Shown piece after piece: positions 8,940 to 18,354 of a stretch of DNA of 64,000 nucleotides. The DNA comes from Paenibacillus sp. UNC451MF (GTDB lineage: Bacteria; Bacillota; Bacilli; Paenibacillales; NBRC-103111). The notes under the pieces are model-generated. The model was not told where the DNA came from, did not search any database, and saw nothing but the letters and a program-made list of their open reading frames with translations. The position numbers and the translations under genes were made by a program. Where the stretch lies: the NCBI RefSeq assembly GCF_000686845.1, contig NZ_JMLS01000022.1, positions 101,156 through 165,155 on the forward strand. The letters run 5' to 3'. Numbering within the stretch: position 1 is the first letter of the stretch; each line of letters begins with the position of its first letter.

Positions 8940-10505
8940 TCACCTGAAAGTCGGTCCCTTCACACCATCCTCTATCAGCGGAGCTTCCGGTTGACGACTG
9001 TTTGGCTCAATGGCACCGCCTTGATTAGTAGCGATGATGGTAGGCTGAGCGGCATAGGTATCCCGGGATACTCGTTCTCTGCTCACCTCGACCCCGTTTT
9101 GCATTTTGATCCGGTACGTTTCTACGACATAGCCTGTTTTTCCTTTACTGATGGTCTGCTTTTTGCCTGTAGGGAGTGTTGGGTTTAATACATACTTGAT
9201 TGAGGGCTGAAGCTTTTCAATAGTAGTTGATTCGATGCCGTAGGTAATATCGGCGGGTGCTTGCCCGAATAATTTTACTGTAATCCGTTGGTCGTCCGTG
9301 TAAGTGCGAATCAGCAGGTACTTCGCAGTGTTGTTGCGGAACTTGAAATTAATATGCCCGCTGGCGAATGTAGCATCCTGGCCTAAAGGCACGTAGCTGA
9401 CGGGTAAAGAATGATTGCGACGCTCGACGATTTGAAGTCCTGCCCGCAGTACTGCATTGTAAAGTGTAGAGGATACCTGGCAGATCCCGCCTCCGATACC
9501 GGGCACCAGCTTGCCGTTCAGTATAACTGGCGCTTCTTTATAGCCAAATTTAGCTTCCGTCTCTGCGATATAGGTTGCGTAATCGAATGTTTCTCCCGGC
9601 TTCAACAATACATCTTGAATAGACTGAGCTGTAGAGCGTATATTGTGAATCCGCCCTTCGCCATTCTGCGGGTAGGACGTTGTAAATTCGCTAATTTTAC
9701 GCTCGATACCTTGTGCCTGAAGCATACCGACACTTAAGTTAGGCTGCTGCTTTACAAAAGGCAGCGCAATCAGGAATGGAGATCTACCCGCAGGAGATAC
9801 CGCTGTAGGGGCAGCATTTTCTGAATTTACACGATGAGCTGCAGCTTCTGGCGTTTTCCTCCCATCCGAATGTTCTGCAAACTGTTGTCCATCCGTTCCT
9901 ACCGTCCAACCGACGCTCCCCATAGAGGGGAGTATCCGCTGCAATTGTTGGATTAGCTCGGGCTCATCGATGCGTAAGACAGCTGCTTCAGGCACATAGC
10001 TGATCATATCATTAGGTCCAATAATTCTTTGGGCGTCTTCAGGCTGTTTGCTGTACAGCGTTGGGAAACCGCGCAATAAGGCTGTGTGAAGCTTGGACGC
10101 GTCAAATGAAGGAAGGAGGGGCCATTCTTCATTTCGAATATTCCAGCGGTAAGCCGCTCGTTGAAATACAGATCCTGTTTTTAGTGGTTGAAGCCGCTCG
10201 TATATTTCCTGAAGCGGGAGCTCAAGCCCAAGTTGATCGAGAGTCCAATCGACGGGCTGCAGCTGGGCATCAGGATGCTTGCTCATCATACGGACCGGTT
10301 GCTGCAGGAGCAGCTTTTTTTTATCCTCCAGCTGGCGTTCGAACTCGGTTATCGGTATCCTGCCCACATCCCAGTTGTCTACTGTTAAACCTGCGGGGAG
10401 TGTTCGCTGTGTACCGTACCAAACCAGGGTTGCGCAAGCTGCACCAGTAAACAACAGTAACCCCAGAAGCGCCCGCACCAAAAACATACGCTGAAGCGTC
10501 ATCAT
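8940..10505 (-). CDS. VanW-family protein with C-terminal G5-like domain
   Basis: A 521-residue exported or membrane-anchored protein. Residues 8-27 form a hydrophobic N-terminal segment. The middle (about 270-400) is a VanW domain with GEGRIHNI, LLKPGETFDY, GIGGGICQVSSTLYNA and ASGHINFKFRN. The last hundred residues before the tail resemble a G5 domain, common in surface proteins that bind sugars or peptidoglycan. VanW proteins occur in some vancomycin-resistance clusters but are widespread; their function is unknown. AAAGGAG precedes the ATG. It is convergent with argH and divergent from ftsE. No van genes lie nearby, so a resistance role is not supported. Confidence 0.88.
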   Translation of the reverse strand: MMTLQRMFLVRALLGLLLFTGAACATLVWYGTQRTLPAGLTVDNWDVGRIPITEFERQLEDKKKLLLQQPVRMMSKHPDAQLQPVDWTLDQLGLELPLQEIYERLQPLKTGSVFQRAAYRWNIRNEEWPLLPSFDASKLHTALLRGFPTLYSKQPEDAQRIIGPNDMISYVPEAAVLRIDEPELIQQLQRILPSMGSVGWTVGTDGQQFAEHSDGRKTPEAAAHRVNSENAAPTAVSPAGRSPFLIALPFVKQQPNLSVGMLQAQGIERKISEFTTSYPQNGEGRIHNIRSTAQSIQDVLLKPGETFDYATYIAETEAKFGYKEAPVILNGKLVPGIGGGICQVSSTLYNAVLRAGLQIVERRNHSLPVSYVPLGQDATFASGHINFKFRNNTAKYLLIRTYTDDQRITVKLFGQAPADITYGIESTTIEKLQPSIKYVLNPTLPTGKKQTISKGKTGYVVETYRIKMQNGVEVSRERVSRDTYAAQPTIIATNQGGAIEPNSRQPEAPLIEDGVKGPTFR

Positions 10506-10724
10506 TTTCGTCTCCTTTGGCCCAATGTTCCGTGTACAAGTTCTGCTCGTACATATTGATGTATATGCCGATAGTTCGGAAATTTGCCTACGGGGTTATT
10601 CGTGTTTTCTACAAAAAATGCTGGCGTAAATGTGAAAAAGTGTTGAAAATCTTTTACAAGTAAAGGATTTTACCTGTTTATGTCGAAAGGATATAAGCTA
10701 GCGAAAAATTCAGGATGTGATACC

Positions 10725-11411
10725 GTGATTGAGATGCATGACGTTTGGAAGACGTATCCCGATGGAAGTCAGGCTTTGCGAAGCATTAATGTCAAGGTGG
10801 ACCGCAATGAATTCTTGTATGTCGTAGGTCCGTCAGGCGCAGGAAAATCGACATTTATGAAACTGATTTATAGAGAAGAGAGACCGACTAAGGGAAGTAT
10901 TTTTGTAAATGGATTTAATCTGGAGAAGTTGAAGCAGCGCAAAATTCCCTATGTACGACGGAATATCGGCGTTATATTTCAAGACTTCCGGCTGCTGCCT
11001 AAGCTGACCGTATATGAGAATATTGCTTTTGCGATGGAAGTCATCGAAGCACCTAAGAAATTAATCCGCAAGCGTGTGCAAGAGGTTTTAGAGCTTGTCA
11101 GGCTAAAAGAAAAGGCGGGTTCTTTGCCGACGCAACTATCGGGTGGAGAACAGCAGCGGGTAGCGATTGCCAGAGCTATCGTTAACAACCCAGGGGTTAT
11201 CATAGCGGATGAACCGACAGGAAACCTCGATCCCGAGACGTCTTGGGATATTATGAAGCTTATGGAAGAGATCAATTTCCGTGGAACAACCATCATTATG
11301 GCAACCCACAACAAGGAAATCGTAAATACGATGCGTAAACGCGTGTTGGCTATTGAGCAAGGACAAATTGTCCGCGATGAAGTTAGGGGTGAATACGGCT
11401 ATGAGGATTAG
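10725..11411 (+). CDS. ftsE: Cell-division ATP-binding protein FtsE
   Basis: ATPase of the FtsEX complex, which drives peptidoglycan hydrolases from the cytoplasmic face of the membrane. The Walker A is GPSGAGKST, the ABC signature LSGGEQQR, Walker B VIIADEPTGNLD and the switch His is in MATHN. With GTG 10725 the product is 228 residues and begins VIEMHDVWKTYP, matching the usual FtsE N-terminus; an ATG at 10680 would add 15 residues and has a distant AAAGGA, so it remains possible. The gene overlaps ftsX by 11 bp. Confidence 0.95.
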   Translation: MIEMHDVWKTYPDGSQALRSINVKVDRNEFLYVVGPSGAGKSTFMKLIYREERPTKGSIFVNGFNLEKLKQRKIPYVRRNIGVIFQDFRLLPKLTVYENIAFAMEVIEAPKKLIRKRVQEVLELVRLKEKAGSLPTQLSGGEQQRVAIARAIVNNPGVIIADEPTGNLDPETSWDIMKLMEEINFRGTTIIMATHNKEIVNTMRKRVLAIEQGQIVRDEVRGEYGYED

Positions 11412-12318
11412 CACAGGCTTCCGCCACTTTCGGGAGGGCGGTAAAAATGTGATCCGCAATGGCTGGATGACGTTCGCTTCGGTAAGCTCGATTGCCATAT
11501 CATTGTTAATACTTGGTGTATTTTTACTATTGACGTTAAATGTGAACTACCTTGCGCAGCAAATAGAGCAACAGGTAGAAATTCGTGTGTATTTGGATGT
11601 AAACATTCCCAAGGAGCAAACAGCTCCATTGCAAACTGAGATTGCTGCCATTCCCAACGTAGACAAGGTAACCTTTATATCGAAGGATGAGGGCCTTACC
11701 TATTTGCGTGACAAGCTTGGCGACAGCGGCAAGTCGCTGCTCGAAGGCTTTGATGGTGACAACAACCCATTGAATGACTCTTTTACTGTAGAAGTTGTGG
11801 AACCACGCCAGGTAGGTATTGTAGCCCAGCAAATCAATGATCTGAACAACGGAAAAGCTACGAAGCCGATCTATCGTGTCAGTTATGGACAGGGAACCGT
11901 TGAAACGATGTTTAAGGTAACGCAAATCGTACGAAATATCGGCCTTATTCTGGTAGCGGGACTTGCTCTAACAGCGATGTTCCTCATCGCAAATACGATT
12001 AAGCTGACGATAGTGGCCAGACGCCGTGAGATTGCCATCATGAAGCTCGTTGGAGCGACCAATTCGTTTATACGCTGGCCGTTTTTTATCGAGGGTGCGC
12101 TATTAGGCATTACAGGCTCGATTATTCCAACCGCCATATTGCTTTATGGTTATTGGGAATTGATGACTTCAACACAGCTTGATTTGAACTTGTTGATGAT
12201 TAAGCTGCTGCCTTTTAATCAAATATGCTACACAATGGCGGGTCTGCTGCTTGGAATTGGTGTGTTGATCGGTATATTTGGCAGCACCTTGTCGGTGCGC
12301 AAGTTTTTGCGGGTGTAA
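11401..12318 (+). CDS. ftsX: Cell-division permease-like protein FtsX
   Basis: Membrane partner of FtsE. The roughly 305-residue product has the family start GFRHFREGGKNVIRNGWMTF, one transmembrane helix near residues 30-50, a large extracellular loop (about 55-170) and three more helices in the FtsX permease domain. The extracellular loop is where FtsX proteins contact their hydrolase. The ATG at 11401 matches the family start; AGGGGTG lies upstream within ftsE. The gene next in line encodes an M23 hydrolase with coiled coils, a probable target of the complex. Confidence 0.94.
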   Translation: MRISTGFRHFREGGKNVIRNGWMTFASVSSIAISLLILGVFLLLTLNVNYLAQQIEQQVEIRVYLDVNIPKEQTAPLQTEIAAIPNVDKVTFISKDEGLTYLRDKLGDSGKSLLEGFDGDNNPLNDSFTVEVVEPRQVGIVAQQINDLNNGKATKPIYRVSYGQGTVETMFKVTQIVRNIGLILVAGLALTAMFLIANTIKLTIVARRREIAIMKLVGATNSFIRWPFFIEGALLGITGSIIPTAILLYGYWELMTSTQLDLNLLMIKLLPFNQICYTMAGLLLGIGVLIGIFGSTLSVRKFLRV

Positions 12319-12384
12319 CGATATTGTGAGGGGCTTGGGCTGGTGCCCGGCTGAGTATGAGTCTGATGGAGGAGGAAACGAAAG

Positions 12385-13656
12385 TTGAAGAAATCGGTTC
12401 TGTCACTAGTCGTTACCGCAGGGATGGCAAGCACGCTGCTAGTACCGCAGTTATCCTTTGCTTTGTCCGAATCACAAAAGATTCAGCAGCAGTTGGATCA
12501 ACTGAAAAAGCAACAAAATGCTACCCAGCAAAAAGCTGCCGATACGCAGCATGAAATAGGTAAGGTTCAGCAGGATAAGCAGCAGGTTGAGGCTGAGGTT
12601 AAGAGTATCATCAAGCAGATTGAAACCGAAAATCTTAAGCTGAACAAACTAAATGACCAGATTGCAGAAACCAAGGATGATTTGCAAGAAAACAGCAAGC
12701 TGTTAGATGAGCTGAAAGCACAAATAGAGGCTCGTGACGTGTTGCTGAAATCCCGTTTGCGTCTTATGTATATGAATGGGGTAGTCTCCTATGCGGACGT
12801 TTTGTTAAGCTCTACGAGCTTCGGGGATTTTCTGGACCGTATGAACGCATTAAAGGCCATTGTCAACCAGGACAAGGAAATATTGCAGGCGAACCAACGG
12901 GACCGTCAATCTAAGGAAACGAAGCAAAACGAGATTGAGCAAGAGTTAAAGCAGGTAAGTGATCTATATAACCAATCCGCTACGATCAAAGCGAGTCTTG
13001 TATCGAAGGAAAAAGAAAAGGAAGTCAAGATCGCCAGTCTTTCCAAGAAGGAAAAAGAGCTCGAGGACATCAGCGAGGATCAGGAACAGCAGCTTCTTCA
13101 ATATGCCCGAAAATCGTCTGCTCTGGCAGCGGACAAGCGTAAAGCTGCGGCAGCAGAGGCAGCAGCAGCAGCAGCCGCGGCCGCTGCAAAGGCCAAAGCG
13201 AACGGTAGCAGCGGGGGCAGTACGGCTTCATCGTCTGCACCTGCGACGGCTTTTTCCGGAGGCAAATTCGGGTATCCGTTGGCTAAAGTCGCACCGATGT
13301 CATCGGATTTCGGATATCGTTCCGACCCGTTTACGGGTGCCAAGAAACTGCATAAAGGGATAGACCTCGCAGCTCCAAATGGCACCAGTATTTTGGCAGC
13401 AGGGGATGGGGAAGTCATTGTTGCTTCTTGGTGGAGCGGATACGGAAACACGGTTATCATCGATCATGGAAATGGTTATTGGACATTGTATGGACATATT
13501 CGTAACGGAGGCACAGTGGTAGAGAAAGGCGACCAAGTGAAGCGAGGCCAAAAAATTGCCGAAGTCGGCTCCACGGGTGAATCCACAGGCAATCACGTGC
13601 ACTTCGAGGTGCGTGTTAATGAAGATCCGGTTGATCCGAAGCCTTACTTAAAATAA
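12385..13656 (+). CDS. EnvC-like murein hydrolase, coiled coils plus M23 peptidase domain
   Basis: A 423-residue secreted protein with a signal peptide (about 1-26), two long coiled-coil stretches (about 28-120 and 160-250), an alanine-rich then Gly/Ser-rich linker (252-290) and a C-terminal M23 endopeptidase domain. Zn ligands fit His323 and Asp327 (HKGID) and His406 (HVHFE), so the domain looks active, unlike degenerate EnvC. TTG 12385 follows AGGAGGA. The position right after ftsEX suggests that FtsX controls it, as with EnvC, PcsB and CwlO; that is inference. The M23 module differs from the NlpC/P60 of CwlO and the CHAP of PcsB. Confidence 0.9.
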   Translation: MKKSVLSLVVTAGMASTLLVPQLSFALSESQKIQQQLDQLKKQQNATQQKAADTQHEIGKVQQDKQQVEAEVKSIIKQIETENLKLNKLNDQIAETKDDLQENSKLLDELKAQIEARDVLLKSRLRLMYMNGVVSYADVLLSSTSFGDFLDRMNALKAIVNQDKEILQANQRDRQSKETKQNEIEQELKQVSDLYNQSATIKASLVSKEKEKEVKIASLSKKEKELEDISEDQEQQLLQYARKSSALAADKRKAAAAEAAAAAAAAAAKAKANGSSGGSTASSSAPATAFSGGKFGYPLAKVAPMSSDFGYRSDPFTGAKKLHKGIDLAAPNGTSILAAGDGEVIVASWWSGYGNTVIIDHGNGYWTLYGHIRNGGTVVEKGDQVKRGQKIAEVGSTGESTGNHVHFEVRVNEDPVDPKPYLK

Positions 13657-13688
13657 AACCGCTGTTAATAATTTCTAATAGCTTGTCA

Positions 13689-13694
13689 TATAAT
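13689..13694 (+). promoter_or_regulatory. Possible promoter of the Ctp protease gene (-10 TATAAT)
   Basis: A perfect TATAAT lies 50 bp before the protease start. The matching -35 region (TTAATA about 18 bp upstream) is weak. No terminator separates the M23 gene from this point, so read-through is also likely. Confidence 0.4.
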
Positions 13695-13743
13695 ACAAAG
13701 ACGAGTTCATCAAGGCAGGAACAAAGGCGGTGTATACAAGGCA

Positions 13744-15195
13744 ATGACATTTAAGGGACGTACGGTTTTGGCATTTATTTTGTTGGCTATGTTCGCCAGC
13801 AGCATTATGACGCTTACGATTGTGAACCCGTCTATGTTCGCTTCAGTCGGTAAGGATGGAGGCGCTTCGGGAACGGCGAAGGCAGGATTGACATCCAAGG
13901 ACATTAACAAAATATCCACGACGTATCAATTGATTGAGAACAAATTTTTATCCGAGGTCGATCATGATAAGGTCGTCAACGGAGCCATTAACGGGATGCT
14001 TTCCACATTGGATGATCCTTTTACCGTGTATATGGATCAGAAGGAAGCAAAACAGTTTGATGAGAGCATCACTTCTTCGTTTCAAGGCATTGGCGCTGAA
14101 GTCTCAACAGAAGACGGCAAGGTGACCATCGTGGCACCTATCAAGGGCTCTCCTGCGGAGAAAGCGGGACTGCATGCGAAGGACGTCATTGTGTCGGTGA
14201 ATGGCGAGAAGTTGGACGGGCTGACGCTGAATCAGGCTGTTATGAAAATCCGCGGTCCGAAAGGAACGCAGGCCAAGCTTGAAATTATGCGTCCGGGAAC
14301 GCAAGAGCCAATCCAAATGATCGTAGTACGTGATGACATTGACGTCGAAACGGTCTATGCCGAGATGCTTCAAGGAAATATCGGGAAGATTGAAATTCGT
14401 CAATTTTCAACGAACACTGCTAAACGCTTTAAGGATGAGCTGCAGAACCTGGAATCCAAAGGGATGAAGGGATTAATTATCGACGTTCGCAACGATCCAG
14501 GCGGCTTGCTGCAGGCTGTTGTTGAGATTGTAGAGCCTTTTGTAGCTAAAGGAAAGCCGATCGTGAAGATCGAGGATCGTAAAGGCAAACAGGAGGATAC
14601 TCCATCTCAAGGAACCGGCAAGAATTACCCTGTCTCCGTTCTTATGAACAAAGGTAGTGCAAGTGCTTCTGAAATATTGGCAGGCGCTCTTCACGATTCG
14701 GCGGGAAGCAAGCTGGTCGGAGAAACCTCTTTCGGTAAAGGCACAGTACAGGTTCCATTTGAGAAGGAAATGGGCGATGGAAGTAATATTAAAATGACCG
14801 TATACAAATGGTTGACTCCAAATGGTACGTGGATCCATAAAAAAGGAATCACGCCGGACATTCCGGTGGAACAACCAGCCTACTTTAAAGTGGCTCCTTT
14901 AACTAAAAAGGCTACTTTAAAGCCTGATACAACAGGTGAGGACGTTAAGAACCTGCAAGTTATGTTATCTGGAGTAGGAATGAGTCCGGATCGCACAGAT
15001 GGTTATTTCAGCGAAAAAACGGCTGCAGCCGTAAAAGCGTTCCAGCGTCTTCATAACCTGCCGGTGACCGGAGAGGTGGACGTTGATACAGCCAATCAGC
15101 TGGAGAAAGCTATTCTGAATGAAATCAAAGACCCGAAAAACGATCTACAGCTTAAAGCTGCTGTTCAACAAATTCAATCGGCTATATCTAAATAA
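13744..15195 (+). CDS. C-terminal processing serine protease (S41, CtpA/CtpB type) with peptidoglycan-binding domain
   Basis: A 483-residue exported protease. In order: an N-terminal membrane segment (8-28), a PDZ domain (about 110-200), the S41 catalytic core and a C-terminal PGBD1-type peptidoglycan-binding domain (about 395-456, ending in a TGEVD-type turn). The nucleophile segment SASASE lies at 305-310 and the general-base Lys at 332 (SFGKGTVQ). The Ctp family includes Bacillus CtpB, which cuts SpoIVFA during sporulation. AAAGGCGG precedes the ATG. It lies between the ftsEX-M23 group and a MinJ-like gene, the order known from Bacillus. Confidence 0.93.
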   Translation: MTFKGRTVLAFILLAMFASSIMTLTIVNPSMFASVGKDGGASGTAKAGLTSKDINKISTTYQLIENKFLSEVDHDKVVNGAINGMLSTLDDPFTVYMDQKEAKQFDESITSSFQGIGAEVSTEDGKVTIVAPIKGSPAEKAGLHAKDVIVSVNGEKLDGLTLNQAVMKIRGPKGTQAKLEIMRPGTQEPIQMIVVRDDIDVETVYAEMLQGNIGKIEIRQFSTNTAKRFKDELQNLESKGMKGLIIDVRNDPGGLLQAVVEIVEPFVAKGKPIVKIEDRKGKQEDTPSQGTGKNYPVSVLMNKGSASASEILAGALHDSAGSKLVGETSFGKGTVQVPFEKEMGDGSNIKMTVYKWLTPNGTWIHKKGITPDIPVEQPAYFKVAPLTKKATLKPDTTGEDVKNLQVMLSGVGMSPDRTDGYFSEKTAAAVKAFQRLHNLPVTGEVDVDTANQLEKAILNEIKDPKNDLQLKAAVQQIQSAISK

Positions 15196-15348
15196 GGCTG
15201 GGTTGTAAAGAGTATAGAAGGAAAACCAGATATAAGCGTCGAATGGTTAAGAAGGTTGGATTCGTCCAGCTTTCTTTTCTTTTTTATGTGCGAGCCCTCC
15301 TGACGTTGGGCGGTAATGCCAAATCCTTGTTTACGAAGGAGAAGCCTA

Positions 15349-16635
15349 ATGGACTTATTAGCGGATATAGCTTATCAGGGGCTACGAGCCCTGCTGCAAT
15401 TGCTCATGCATCCGTTCTATTATGTAGGGATTCTATTTATAGTTCTTCAATATCGAAGGCAAATTCAGCTTGAACGCAAGCTGTTCCACACCAAGCTGCA
15501 TTCACTGGTATCCGAAACCTGGCGAACTATGCTTTGGGGATGGATTGGTGGATTGGCAGCATCCGTTCTAATGGCTGTGGTGGGCGCAACGATTCAGCCA
15601 GAGGCGGTTGTGCTGCTGTGGATCCTATCGCTGCTTCTCATCTTATTCCGTGTACGCTTTCTTTGCTGGGCTTATGCTGTAGGTGTTATTGGCTTTGTGC
15701 AGGTGCTAATATCTTCAATAGATGCATTGGCGAACGCGATGCCGGCATGGCTGCTTAACCCTATACTGAGTCTCAATCTACCCGCGTTGCTTGCGCTTGT
15801 AGCTGTGCTTCATCTGGTAGAGGCATTACTGGTCCGAATGCAAGGCGCAAGAACAGCGACTCCAATGTTCTACGAAAGCAAACGCGGCAAAATTGTCGGT
15901 GGATATCATATGCAGGGTTTTTGGCCGGTCACCTTGTTCTTGCTTGTACCTCTTCAGGGCGGAAACGTGAATCCTCTGCCTTGGACACCGCTGCTGGGGG
16001 GAGATTTATGGAGCGGCGGATGGACCATTGTTGGTTTCCCTGTTATGATCGGCTTTGCTGAACTAACGATGTCCCGACTTCCTCAACAGAAGGCTCGTAT
16101 GAGTGCACGGTTGTTGGCGATATATGCTTGTGTAGTTTTGTTGTTTGCGATAGCTGCGCATCAATGGCCTGCAATGACTTTGGTAGCCTCCATACTTTGT
16201 ATTGCGCTGCATGAGGCCTTGCTGTTTTACAGTCGATGGGATGAGGCAAGGCGCAGTCCAATTTTCGTTCACGATCATCGTGGGTTGAAGGTTCTGGCTG
16301 TACTGCCAGGGAGTGCTGCGGCTGAGCTAGACATTGTGCCTGGGGAAATCATCCACAAGGTTAATGGAGTTGCTATAAGAACTAAAAGCGAGCTGCATCA
16401 AGCGATGCAGATGAACTCAGCCTTCTGCAAGCTGGAAGTGCTGAATTTAGCCGGAGAGAGTAAGTTCTTGAAGCGGGCTATGTTCTCAGGGGAGCATCAT
16501 CAATTAGGCATTTTGTTAGCTCCCGATCAAGATGCAATGTATTATGCTACCGAGAAGCATACCCATATATTTGCTTATATGCGAAAAAAACTGGTCGGCC
16601 TGCTCAGCAAGCCTTCCGGTACTAAACCAATGTAG
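15349..16635 (+). CDS. PDZ-domain multi-pass membrane protein, MinJ-like
   Basis: A 428-residue protein with about eight hydrophobic segments in the first 300 residues followed by a cytoplasmic PDZ-like domain (VLAVLPGSAAAELDIVPGEI, then HKVNG). This layout and the place after ctp fit MinJ of Bacillus subtilis, which bridges DivIVA and MinD at poles and septa. Orthology is inferred from architecture and gene order, not from strong motifs. ATG 15349 has GAAGGAGAAG upstream; a reading-frame extension to 15316 lacks a site. It ends before a two-way terminator shared with motB. Confidence 0.7.
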   Translation: MDLLADIAYQGLRALLQLLMHPFYYVGILFIVLQYRRQIQLERKLFHTKLHSLVSETWRTMLWGWIGGLAASVLMAVVGATIQPEAVVLLWILSLLLILFRVRFLCWAYAVGVIGFVQVLISSIDALANAMPAWLLNPILSLNLPALLALVAVLHLVEALLVRMQGARTATPMFYESKRGKIVGGYHMQGFWPVTLFLLVPLQGGNVNPLPWTPLLGGDLWSGGWTIVGFPVMIGFAELTMSRLPQQKARMSARLLAIYACVVLLFAIAAHQWPAMTLVASILCIALHEALLFYSRWDEARRSPIFVHDHRGLKVLAVLPGSAAAELDIVPGEIIHKVNGVAIRTKSELHQAMQMNSAFCKLEVLNLAGESKFLKRAMFSGEHHQLGILLAPDQDAMYYATEKHTHIFAYMRKKLVGLLSKPSGTKPM

Positions 16636-16655
16636 AGCTAATAATCAAAAAAATA

Positions 16656-16688
16656 AAAGCTGCCGGAGTGATCTCCGACAGCTTTTTT
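16656..16688. terminator. Bidirectional terminator between the minJ-like gene and motB
   Basis: AAAGCTG (16656-16662) pairs with CAGCTTT (16679-16685) and CGGAG with CTCCG, with one C/A mismatch and a TGAT loop. An A-run precedes it and a T-run follows, so it can work for both converging transcripts. Confidence 0.85.
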
Positions 16689-16711
16689 CTTAAACAATTT
16701 TGAGAGTGTGA

Positions 16712-17488
16712 TTAGTTCTTTTCTCTGAGAACAACAATTTCAACCCGACGGTTTTTGGAGCGATTCTCCACAGTGTCGTTCTCAGCGACAGGACGTGTGT
16801 CCGCATATCCGGTAGAAATGAATTTTTTAGGATCCAATCCATCGTTGTATACAAAATAACGAAGTACGGATAAGGAACGTTCGTTGGAGAGTCCCCAGTT
16901 ATCCTTGTACAGCGAACCGGTCGCCAATGGCAGGTTGTCCGTATGCCCCTCAATGCTGATCGTTGTATCCTGTAAAGTAGGGAACAAGCTGGCTAACTGA
17001 TTCAGAATTGGATAAGCATCTTTCTTAAGCTCAGCCTTTCCAAGATCAAATAGGAACAAATCGTTCAAAGTAACTGCGACCCCTCTAGGAGTATTGGCAG
17101 CAAAGACCTGGGCTTGCAGGTTGTTTTGTTGAATATACTGCTGTATTTTTTCGAGCAGGTTCTCCAACTGTTTTTCGCGCTCTTCTCTTTCTTCGCGTTC
17201 CTTTTTATCTTTCTCGTTACTCTCGGTTTTCTCGCCTTCCTGTGCTTTAGCAGTACTTACGCGGCCAAGAACACCTTCGCCTTGCGGCATAACAGTATCG
17301 GACTTTTTGAATTCAAAGCTGAGCGCAGAGGCCAGCACGGAATACTTTTCATTGTCGATTTTACTCATGGCATACATGATGATAAAGAAAACTAAAAGAA
17401 GTGTGATCAAGTCAGAATAAGTAATGAGCCAGCGCTCATGATTCTCATGCGCTGCGTGTTTTTTATTTCTCCTCGCCACCAGTATCAC
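16712..17488 (-). CDS. motB: Flagellar motor stator protein MotB
   Basis: Peptidoglycan-anchored stator subunit. It has a short basic N-terminus, one transmembrane helix (about 21-42) with the ion-binding Asp26 in ITYSDLITLLL, a charged Lys/Glu-rich linker (about 70-115) and an OmpA-like domain with IEGHTDNLPL, LSNERSLSVLRYF and NRRVEIVV. The start is GTG 17488, overlapping motA by 26 bp; GTG 17479 is an alternative, both with purine-rich sequence upstream. The two genes form a translation-coupled pair. Ion preference (proton or sodium) cannot be assigned safely. Confidence 0.95.
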   Translation of the reverse strand: MILVARRNKKHAAHENHERWLITYSDLITLLLVFFIIMYAMSKIDNEKYSVLASALSFEFKKSDTVMPQGEGVLGRVSTAKAQEGEKTESNEKDKKEREEREEREKQLENLLEKIQQYIQQNNLQAQVFAANTPRGVAVTLNDLFLFDLGKAELKKDAYPILNQLASLFPTLQDTTISIEGHTDNLPLATGSLYKDNWGLSNERSLSVLRYFVYNDGLDPKKFISTGYADTRPVAENDTVENRSKNRRVEIVVLREKN

Positions 17489-18254
17489 CTTCGCCTTCCG
17501 GTTTCTTCTGCTCTTGGTGTAGGAACGATTTTAATTTTTTCTTGATCAATTGTGGATTTTCACCGGCTTGCAGCGCCAGAATTCCTTCCAGCATAAGTTC
17601 CATTTCGGAAATTTGCTCTTTACTGCGGACTTTGATTTTTTGGGCCAGCGGCATATAGATAACGTTTGCGGATGCTACACCATACAGGGTAGCCGCGAAA
17701 GCAACCGCGATAGCAGGTCCTAACGTGCTTGGCTCAGACAGGTTACCCAATACGTGGATTAGGCCCATTACCGTACCAATGATCCCCATGGTTGGCGCAA
17801 AACCGCCGGCGGATTCAAAAATTTTGGCCCAGCCTTCGTGATGATGTTCCAAAGCATCCATTTCGAGCTCTAAAATCTGTCTCGTTAATTCAGGATCGGT
17901 ACCGTCAACGACCATCATCAGACCATCGCGCAAAAAGTCGTTGGAATGCTCTTGAGCACGTTGCTCTAAAGCGAGCACGCCTTCTCGTCTGGCAACGGTA
18001 GCCATATCGACAAGCTCGTCAATAATAGCGCCTGGATCACGCTTTGTTTCTTTAAAAGCCATTTTCAGCGCTTTTGGTGTTTCCTTTAACGTAGACATTG
18101 GAAAGCTTACTACAACCGCTCCAATGGTTCCGCCGAAAACGATCAGCATGGCACTGGGGACTATCAAAGCGGAAATGTGTCCGCCATCCCACATATATCC
18201 GCCGATTAGGGCACCCACGCCGAATACAATACCTATAATTGTTGTCAAATCCAT
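17463..18254 (-). CDS. motA: Flagellar motor stator protein MotA
   Basis: Four-helix ion-channel subunit of the stator. The 263-residue product has two N-terminal helices (about 3-20 and 30-50), a cytoplasmic loop with charged residues that face FliG (RREGVLALE, LRDGLMMVVDG), and two more helices holding the conserved prolines (FAPTMGIIGTVMGLI and YMPLAQKIK). It ends in an acidic, Gly-rich tail where motB begins. It is transcribed away from uvrB from a shared 260-bp intergenic region. Confidence 0.95.
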   Translation of the reverse strand: MDLTTIIGIVFGVGALIGGYMWDGGHISALIVPSAMLIVFGGTIGAVVVSFPMSTLKETPKALKMAFKETKRDPGAIIDELVDMATVARREGVLALEQRAQEHSNDFLRDGLMMVVDGTDPELTRQILELEMDALEHHHEGWAKIFESAGGFAPTMGIIGTVMGLIHVLGNLSEPSTLGPAIAVAFAATLYGVASANVIYMPLAQKIKVRSKEQISEMELMLEGILALQAGENPQLIKKKLKSFLHQEQKKPEGEGDTGGEEK

Positions 18255-18354
18255 TTTCGTACCACCCCTAGTTCGAGTAAATGAGAATACTTTTTGTTTT
18301 TAAAATCCGTTCCTCTGGCTGAGGCCGCAACGTATAAGTGGAAGACTTATGCGT

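Noticed and set aside
8940..10505. Vancomycin-resistance locus because of the VanW-like gene
   Set aside because: No vanHAX-type or vanRS genes are near; VanW domains are common in Firmicutes without resistance.
13144..13200. Trinucleotide repeat (GCA) instability tract in the M23 gene
   Set aside because: Codons are mixed GCA/GCG/GCC/GCT; it is an alanine-rich protein linker, not a uniform DNA repeat.
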